A stretch of 64,000 bases of DNA from CAVSJJ01 sp963728395 (GTDB lineage: Bacteria > Actinomycetota > Actinomycetes > Actinomycetales > Dermatophilaceae), in the NCBI GenBank assembly GCA_963728395.1, contig CAVSJJ010000003.1, forward strand, positions 806,001-870,000, in the 5' to 3' direction. The notes below the pieces were generated by a model, which worked only from the letters and a program-made list of their open reading frames with translations, did no database searches and was not told the DNA's origin. A program made the translations under genes and the position numbers. Within the stretch, counting starts at the first letter, position 1. Each line of letters opens with the position of its first letter. Below, in pieces: positions 58,779 to 64,000 of the stretch.

Positions 58779-59750
58779 ATGGCGACCGACGAGACGCCGA
58801 CCCGGCCCGCGCTCAGTGTCGTCGTACCCGCCTTCGACGAGGAGGCCGTTCTCCCGCTCTTCGCCGAGCGGCTCCGGCCGGTCCTCGACGGGCTGGGGAC
58901 GGCATACGAGGTGCTCGTCGTCGACGACGGGAGTGCCGATGCGACCCCGGTCGTCCTCCAGCGGCTGCGTCGCGACTGGCCCGAGCTGCGCATCCTGCGG
59001 CTGCGGACGAACGCCGGGCACCAGGCGGCGCTGTCGGCCGGGCTCGCCCGGGCCCGGGGTGACCTCGTCGCGACTCTCGACGCCGACCTCCAGGACCCGC
59101 CCGAGGTGCTCGCCGAGCTCGTCGAGGCGGCGCTGAGCGAGCACGTCGACGTCGTCTACGCCGTCCGATCCGACCGCAGCTCGGACTCCACGTTCAAGCG
59201 GACGACCGCCCACGCCTTCTACCGGGTCATGCGGGTGCTCTCGCGCACCGACGCCCCCGCCGACGCCGGCGACTTCCGGCTCATGTCCCGGGCGACCATC
59301 GACGCGGTCAACTCCCTCCCCGAGCAGCACCGGGTCCTGCGTCTCGTCGTGCCGGCGCTCGGGTTCCCGGCGACCTCGGTGGGGTACCGCCGCGACCCCC
59401 GGGCCGCGGGCCGGACGAAGTACCCCCTGGGCCGGATGATCCGGCTCTCGATCGACGCGGTCACCGGCTTCTCGACCACGCCGTTGCGGTTCGCGACCTG
59501 GATGGGCCTCGCCGGCGGCCTCGCCGCCCTCGTCATCCTCCTCGCGGCCCTCGTGGCGCGGCTGCTCGGCGAGACCGTGCCCGGCTGGACCTCGACCGTC
59601 GTCATCGTCGCCGCCGTCGGCGCGGTCCAGCTGCTCGGCCTGGGCATCCTCGGCGAGTACGTCGGGCGCATGTACACCCAGCTCCAGGGGCGTCCGGCCT
59701 ACTTCGTCGCCAGCGACAGTCTCGAGGAGTCGGATCAGGCGCGGACCTGA
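58779..59750 (+). CDS. Family 2 glycosyltransferase (DPM1/GtrB-like) with membrane tail
   Basis: The product is 323 aa from the ATG at 58779. The GT-A fold is clear: LSVVVPAFDEEAVLPLFAER, VLVVDDGSADATPVVLQRL, LDADLQDPPEVLAELV (DxD-type), and DAGDFRLMSRATIDAVNSLP. Two C-terminal helices (WMGLAGGLAALVILLAALVA and VVIVAAVGAVQLLGLGILGE) match GtrB/DPM-type polyprenyl-phosphate glycosyltransferases. It loads a sugar onto a lipid carrier at the inner face of the membrane. Its last 16 nt overlap the proA end. Confidence 0.9.
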   Translation: MATDETPTRPALSVVVPAFDEEAVLPLFAERLRPVLDGLGTAYEVLVVDDGSADATPVVLQRLRRDWPELRILRLRTNAGHQAALSAGLARARGDLVATLDADLQDPPEVLAELVEAALSEHVDVVYAVRSDRSSDSTFKRTTAHAFYRVMRVLSRTDAPADAGDFRLMSRATIDAVNSLPEQHRVLRLVVPALGFPATSVGYRRDPRAAGRTKYPLGRMIRLSIDAVTGFSTTPLRFATWMGLAGGLAALVILLAALVARLLGETVPGWTSTVVIVAAVGAVQLLGLGILGEYVGRMYTQLQGRPAYFVASDSLEESDQART

Positions 59751-61018
59751 CCGTCACCTTCGACGACCCACTTCGTCGTCGTCAGCTCCGGCAGGGCCAT
59801 CGGGCCGCGGGCGTGCAGCTTCTGGGTCGAGATGCCGATCTCGGCCCCGAAGCCGAACTCGCCACCGTCGGTGAAGCGCGTCGAGGCGTTGACCATGACC
59901 GCGGCCGAGTCGACCTCGGCCATGAACCGTCGCGCGGCAGAACGGCTCTCGGTGACGATCGCCTCGGTGTGCCCCGAGCCGAACCGGGCGATGTGCGCGA
60001 GGGCGGCGTCGAGGTCGTCGACGACCCCGACACTCATCTCGAGGGCGTGGTACTCGGTCGCGAAGTCCTCCTCCGTCGCGGCCAGGTGCGGCACGCCGGC
60101 CGCGTCGGCGCCGGCGCCGGCCCGAGCATCCGTGTGGAGGACGACCCCGGCGCCGTCGAGCGCGACGAGGACCTCGGGCAGGAAGGCGTCGGCCACGTCC
60201 CGGTGGACGAGGAGGGACTCGGCCGCGTTGCAGACGCTCGGGCGTTGGACCTTGGAGTTGAGGGTGATCGCCAGAGCCTTGTCGAGGTCGGCGGCCGCGT
60301 CGACGTAGACGTGGCAGTTGCCGATGCCGGTCTCGATGACGGGCACGCTCGACCCGGTGACGACGGCCTCGATGAGCTGCGCGCCGCCGCGCGGGATGAG
60401 CAGGTCGACGTGTCCCCGCGCGGTCATGAGTGCGGTGACCACCTCGTGCCCCCCCTCGAGGAGCGACACGGCGTCCGGGGGGAGCCCCTGGGCGGCGAGC
60501 GAGGCCCTCAGGACCTCGACGAGGGCGCGGTTCGTCGAGGCGGCCGCCGAGCCGCCACGGAGGATGACCGCGTTGCCGGACTTCAGGCCGAGCCCGGCCG
60601 CGTCGACGGTGACGTTCGGACGGGCCTCGTAGATCATCCCGACGACGCCCATGGGGACGCGGATCTGGCGGATCTGGAGACCGTTGGCCAGCGTGGACCC
60701 GCGCACGACCTCACCCACCGGGTCCGGGAGGGCAGCGATGTCCCGCACGGCGTCGGCGACGCCCGCGACGCGGGCCTCGTCGAGGGAGAGCCGGTCGAGC
60801 AGGCCGGCCGCCATTCCGGCGCTGCGGCCCCGCTCGAGATCCTCGCCGTTGGCGGCCACGATCCGCGGCGTGGCCGCGTCGATGGCGTCGGCGAGGGTGC
60901 GCAGCGCGGCGTCCTTCTCGGCGCGGGAGATCAGGGCGAGGATGCGGGCGGCGGAGCGGGCGGCCTCCGCGAGCGTGGTGACCTGCTCGCGGGCCGCGTC
61001 GAGGGCCTGGTCTGCCAT
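59735..61018 (-). CDS. proA: Glutamate-5-semialdehyde dehydrogenase (gamma-glutamyl phosphate reductase)
   Basis: A 427-aa enzyme. GVVGMIYEARPNVTVDAAGL, LKSGNAVILRGGSAAASTNR, LIPRGGAQLIEAVV and the catalytic Cys in KVQRPSVCNAAESLLVHRD identify ProA; the end has GEFGFGAEIGISTQKLHARG. It reduces gamma-glutamyl phosphate to the semialdehyde in proline synthesis. proB is 1.4 kb upstream on the same strand, with a small membrane gene and the opposite-strand pdxY between. Confidence 0.96.
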   Translation of the reverse strand: MADQALDAAREQVTTLAEAARSAARILALISRAEKDAALRTLADAIDAATPRIVAANGEDLERGRSAGMAAGLLDRLSLDEARVAGVADAVRDIAALPDPVGEVVRGSTLANGLQIRQIRVPMGVVGMIYEARPNVTVDAAGLGLKSGNAVILRGGSAAASTNRALVEVLRASLAAQGLPPDAVSLLEGGHEVVTALMTARGHVDLLIPRGGAQLIEAVVTGSSVPVIETGIGNCHVYVDAAADLDKALAITLNSKVQRPSVCNAAESLLVHRDVADAFLPEVLVALDGAGVVLHTDARAGAGADAAGVPHLAATEEDFATEYHALEMSVGVVDDLDAALAHIARFGSGHTEAIVTESRSAARRFMAEVDSAAVMVNASTRFTDGGEFGFGAEIGISTQKLHARGPMALPELTTTKWVVEGDGQVRA

Positions 61019-61082
61019 GCCGCTCAGCGTATGCCGCGGAGCGGCCCGGTGGCCGTCTCCTTCCACCGTCCGGGCAGCGCGC

Positions 61083-61247
61083 TCAGCGCTGCGGCGGTGT
61101 CGGCCCCGCCGGGCCGGTCGGCGGCGCCCCGTCGCGGTCCTTGCTCGCCCGTCCCGCCGAGGCGAGGACGATGACGAGGACGGCGACGGCGACGATGACG
61201 AGCATCGCGAGGACGCCCACGACGATGGCGCCGAGGCCGAGGGACAT
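61083..61247 (-). CDS. Small (54-aa) single-pass membrane protein
   Basis: The ATG at 61247 has AGGAGG 6 nt upstream. The product is MSLGLGAIVVGVLAMLVIVA plus more Val/Ile/Leu-rich helix, then a polar Pro/Gly tail ending PTPPQR; stop at 61083. It is too short for most gene finders, but composition, ribosome site and frame are good. It lies 65 bp upstream of proA on the same strand. Function unknown. Confidence 0.7.
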   Translation of the reverse strand: MSLGLGAIVVGVLAMLVIVAVAVLVIVLASAGRASKDRDGAPPTGPAGPTPPQR

Positions 61248-61429
61248 GGAGCCTCCTGGTCCGGGTGCGCTCCCGCACCGCCGCGGCCCGGGACCCGGCG
61301 AGGGAGTGGGCGGCCGATGCCGCCCGGCGATGGGGCCCAGCGTAGCCGGGTCGGCTCGGAACCACCCGGCGGCGGACTCGGGCCCGGTCGAGGCGGACGG
61401 CGGGCCGCGGCATACCCGACAATGGGGTC

Positions 61430-62284
61430 GTGACGACGATCCTGTCCATCCAGTCCTCCGTCGCGTACGGCCACGTCGGCAACAGTGCGGCCGTCTTCCC
61501 CCTGCAGCGGCTCGGCGTCGAGGTGTGGCCGGTCTTCACCGTCCACTTCTCCAACCACACCGGCTACGGCGAGTGGCGCGGCCCCCACCTCAGCGCCCAT
61601 GACGTCGGCAACGTCGTGCGCGGCGTCGAGGAGCGGGGCGCGCTCCCCGAGGTCGACGCCGTCCTGTCCGGCTACCAGGGCGGTGAGGACATCGGCGAGG
61701 TCATCCTCGACGCGGTTGCTCGGGTCAAGGCGGCCAATCCCGCCGCCATCTACGCGTGCGACCCGGTCATGGGGAACGCCGTCAGCGGCTGCTTCGTCCA
61801 CCCGGCCATCCCCGTCCTCCTGCGTGAGCGGGTCGTGCCGCAGGCCGACCTCATCACGCCGAACCAGTTCGAGCTCGGCTTCCTCACCGAGACCGAGCCG
61901 GAGACCCTCGAGGAGGTGCTCGACGCCGTCGAGCGGGCCCGGGCGATGGGCCCGTCGAGCGTCCTCGTCACGAGCGTGCTGCGTCCGGACCGCCCGGAGG
62001 GGACGGTGGAGATGCTCGCCGTCCACGGCGACGGGGCCTGGCTCGTCCAGACCCCGCGGCTGCCGATCAAGGCCAACGGCTCCGGTGACGTCACCGCCGC
62101 CCTCTTCACCGCCCACCTGCTGCGGACCCAGGACGCGGGCGTCGCGCTGGGCCGGACCGTCTCCAGCGTCTTCGACCTGCTCTCGCGGACCCTGGAGTCC
62201 GGTCGACGCGAGCTGCAGCTGGTCCAGAGCCAGGAGGAGATCGCCGCCCCCCGGATGCAGTTCGAGGTGACCCGGGTCCGCTGA
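61430..62284 (+). CDS. pdxY: Pyridoxal kinase PdxY
   Basis: A 284-aa ribokinase-like enzyme with a GTG start. ILSIQSSVAYGHVGNSAAVF, HFSNHTGYGEWRG, DPVMGNAVSGCFV, LITPNQFELGFLT and the anion-hole motif IKANGSGDVTAALF are all visible; the catalytic Asp is in GSGDV. It salvages pyridoxal to PLP using ATP. It is transcribed opposite to proA and proB. Confidence 0.93.
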   Translation: MTTILSIQSSVAYGHVGNSAAVFPLQRLGVEVWPVFTVHFSNHTGYGEWRGPHLSAHDVGNVVRGVEERGALPEVDAVLSGYQGGEDIGEVILDAVARVKAANPAAIYACDPVMGNAVSGCFVHPAIPVLLRERVVPQADLITPNQFELGFLTETEPETLEEVLDAVERARAMGPSSVLVTSVLRPDRPEGTVEMLAVHGDGAWLVQTPRLPIKANGSGDVTAALFTAHLLRTQDAGVALGRTVSSVFDLLSRTLESGRRELQLVQSQEEIAAPRMQFEVTRVR

Positions 62285-62335
62285 CCCGGCTGCCCCGGTC
62301 GGGGGGCCCCGCGCCGACGGACAGGTTGCTGCAGT

Positions 62336-62392
62336 ACGGGGGTGTTGCAACACCCCCGTTTGGCACGAACCTCTGCTAGCAGAGATTCGTGC
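62336..62392. terminator. Two adjacent palindromes between pdxY and proB
   Basis: ACGGGGGTGTTG/CAACACCCCCGT (62336-62359) is a perfect 24-bp palindrome. GCACGAA-c-CTCTGC-TA-GCAGAG-a-TTCGTGC (62363-62392) is a second, with a single symmetrical mismatch. They lie in the 129-bp gap between convergent genes and probably end transcription in both directions. Confidence 0.65.
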
Positions 62393-62413
62393 AGGGGGCG
62401 GTGGGGCCGAGGG

Positions 62414-63544
62414 TCAGAGGATGACGAGGTCGTCGCGGTGGATGACCTCGCGCTCGTAGGCCGGGCCGAGCTCGCGGGCGAGGTCGCGGGTGCTGCGACC
62501 GAGCAGCCCCGGGAGCTCGGCCGAGGAGTAGTTGACCAGCCCGCGGGCGAGAACCGCCCCGTCGACACCGCACACGTCGACGGGATCCCCCTCGGTGAAC
62601 GTGCCGTGCACCTCGACGATCCCGGCCGGCAGGAGGGACTTGCGCCTGCTGCCGACCGCGGCGGCCGCGCCGTCGTCGACGACGAGGCGACCCCGCGCCG
62701 TCGTGGCATGGGCGATCCACAGCTTGCGCGAGGCCTTCGTCGCCGAGGCCGGGGCGAAGACCGTCCCGACCCGCTCCCCGGCCAGGCCGCCCGCGGCGTC
62801 CTCGAGCCGGGTCAGCAGGGTCGGCACCCCCGCCGCGCCGGCGATCCCGGCCGCCTCGACCTTCGTCACCATCCCGCCGCGTCCGACCGAGGACCCGGAG
62901 CCGCCGATCGTCACGGCCGCCAGCTCCGCGGCCGAGCCGACGACGGGCACCCGGACGCTGCCCGCGCGGCGCGGCGGCCCGCTGTAGAGCGCGTCGACGT
63001 CGGTGAGCAGGACGAGCGCGTCGGCCCCGACGAGATGGGAGACGAGGGCGGCGAGCCGGTCGTTGTCACCGAACCGGATCTCGTGTGTGGCGACGGTGTC
63101 GTTCTCGTTGACGATCGGGACGACGCCGAGCTCGAGGAGCCGCTCGAGGGTTCGCCGCGCGTTCGTGTAGTGGGCCCGCCGAGTGACGTCATCGGCCGTG
63201 AGGAGGACCTGCCCGACGGTCAGGCCGTGGGTCCCGAAGGCCTGCTGGTATGCCGCCACGAGGGCTCCCTGCCCGACGCTCGCCGCCGCCTGCTGGGTCG
63301 CGAGGTCACCCGGGCGTCGCCCGAGCGCGAGCGGTCCGATGCCGGCGGCGATGGCGCCGGAGGAGACCAGGACGACCTGGGCCCCGCCGGCGCGGCGGGC
63401 GGCCAGCAGGTCGACGAGGTCGACGATCCGGGTGTGGTCCAGGTGCCCCCCGTCGGGGCTGGTGAGCGAGGACGAGCCGACCTTGACGACGATGCGCCGT
63501 GCATCGCGCACCCCCCGGCGCAGCCGTGACTCCAGGTCAGGCAT
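62414..63544 (-). CDS. proB: Glutamate 5-kinase
   Basis: A 376-aa enzyme with an amino-acid kinase domain (RIVVKVGSSSLTSPDGG, VVLVSSGAIAAGIGPLAL, VPIVNENDTVATHEIRFGDN, DALVLLTDVDALYSGPP, GRGGMVTKVEAAGIA) and a C-terminal PUA domain (GRLVVDDGAAAAVGSRRKSL, FTEGDPVDVCGVDGAVLARG). It makes gamma-glutamyl phosphate, the first step of proline synthesis. Its start overlaps the obgE stop by 8 nt, so the two are co-translated. Confidence 0.96.
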   Translation of the reverse strand: MPDLESRLRRGVRDARRIVVKVGSSSLTSPDGGHLDHTRIVDLVDLLAARRAGGAQVVLVSSGAIAAGIGPLALGRRPGDLATQQAAASVGQGALVAAYQQAFGTHGLTVGQVLLTADDVTRRAHYTNARRTLERLLELGVVPIVNENDTVATHEIRFGDNDRLAALVSHLVGADALVLLTDVDALYSGPPRRAGSVRVPVVGSAAELAAVTIGGSGSSVGRGGMVTKVEAAGIAGAAGVPTLLTRLEDAAGGLAGERVGTVFAPASATKASRKLWIAHATTARGRLVVDDGAAAAVGSRRKSLLPAGIVEVHGTFTEGDPVDVCGVDGAVLARGLVNYSSAELPGLLGRSTRDLARELGPAYEREVIHRDDLVIL

Positions 63545-64000
63545 CGTCGTCCTGCTCGGTCCAGTGCCCGGCGTGCCGCTCGGCCGTCAGCTCGTCCCGG
63601 GCGGCGGTCTGGGCGTCCTTGCGGGCGTGGAACTCCTCGCGCCTCTCCTCGCGGGTCTTGCGTCGGTGGTCCTCGAACCGGACGTCGGAGCCGCGCGGGC
63701 CGCTCAGCAGCTCGGCGCCGGCATACATCGTCGGCTCCCAGTCGAAGACGACGGCGTCGTCGGCCGGCCCGATGAGGACGGTCGAGCCGGGCACCGCGCC
63801 GGCGGCGAAGAGGGCCTCCTCGACCCCGAGCCGGGCCAGCCGGTCGGCGAGGTAGCCGACGGCCTCGTCGTTGCTGAAGTCGGTCTGGCGCACCCAGCGG
63901 GTGGGGCGGTCCCCGACGACGCGGAACACCTCGCCGTCCACGGTGCGCTCGGTCTCGACGGTGAATCCCGTGTCGTCGACCGCCGCGGGCCGCAGGACGA
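63537..64000 (-). CDS. obgE: GTPase ObgE/CgtA (C-terminal part)
   Basis: The gene runs off the right edge; only the C-terminal ~154 residues are present. The OCT domain is clear: FTVETERTVDGEVFRVVGDR, RWVRQTDFSNDEAVGYLADR, LARLGVEEALFAAGAVPGST, and VVFDWEPTMYAG. A charged tail (KTREERREEFHARKDAQ) follows. Obg is an essential ribosome-assembly and stress GTPase. Upstream rplU-rpmA would be expected beyond the window. Confidence 0.9.
   Translation of the reverse strand, partial: VLRPAAVDDTGFTVETERTVDGEVFRVVGDRPTRWVRQTDFSNDEAVGYLADRLARLGVEEALFAAGAVPGSTVLIGPADDAVVFDWEPTMYAGAELLSGPRGSDVRFEDHRRKTREERREEFHARKDAQTAARDELTAERHAGHWTEQDDDA

Overview
This is a high-GC (roughly 72% by eye) actinobacterial chromosome segment. 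Codon use, F420/deazaflavin- and mycothiol-type enzymes, a DUF222/HNH gene, nrdR-nrdJ, a lexA/LysM divergon and an obgE-proB / rsfS-nadD core suggest a member of the Micrococcales, possibly Intrasporangiaceae. That placement is inference; no rRNA gene is present to confirm it. Most of the window is ordinary vertically inherited chromosome with tightly packed, often ATGA/GTGA-overlapping genes. One accessory patch lies at about 19.8-24.4 kb.

Layout: 1-5.7 kb holds an oxidoreductase tail, a degenerate REC-HDOD protein, an aldo/keto reductase, a deazaflavin-dependent nitroreductase-like protein, membrane proteins and a DUF6998-like protein. 5.8-9.7 kb holds a PspC protein and a CUT1 sugar ABC importer (binding protein plus two permeases) preceded by a double LacI-type palindrome. 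9.7-19.8 kb holds rocD, a patatin-like lipase, a large secreted CotH/lamin-tail protein, a GalT-like DUF4921 protein, a NERD protein and small conserved proteins. 19.8-24.4 kb is a scar region: a VOC remnant, a frameshifted HNH gene, a cupin/TetR divergon with a clear operator, a remnant of an nrdJ 3' end, a 22-bp perfect hairpin and a complete IS3-family element. 24.4-28.1 kb is nrdR-nrdJ with paired NrdR boxes. 28.3-34.8 kb includes an AlkZ-like winged-helix protein, the SOS-controlled lexA/LysM pair, a sirtuin-acetyltransferase pair and a LysR regulator. 34.8-40.4 kb is a minus-strand run of degV, plsY, comEA and comEC.

40.4-46.8 kb is the most interesting functional block. A two-component system is followed by two divergent secreted low-complexity proteins, then a translationally coupled string of ApbE flavinyltransferase, a 4-His ferric-reductase-like membrane protein, a NuoF-like flavo-Fe/S protein and a ferredoxin. 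It reads as a membrane electron-transfer module, but no recognisable FMN-binding target for ApbE is in the window.

46.9-49.9 kb is leuS, preceded by a short Leu-rich leader peptide and a terminator hairpin (attenuator). 50-56 kb holds a glutathione peroxidase, a membrane metallophosphoesterase, a SanA/YdcF protein, a YhhN protein, a DinB-like protein, an FMO/EthA-like monooxygenase and a gene-free stretch ending in tRNA-Ala(GGC). 56.3-64 kb holds a phosphatase, rsfS, nadD, a glycosyltransferase 2, proA, pdxY, proB and the end of obgE.

Across the whole window the octamer GTATGCCG/CGGCATAC is strongly over-represented irrespective of reading frame, which is probably a genome-wide sequence signature.
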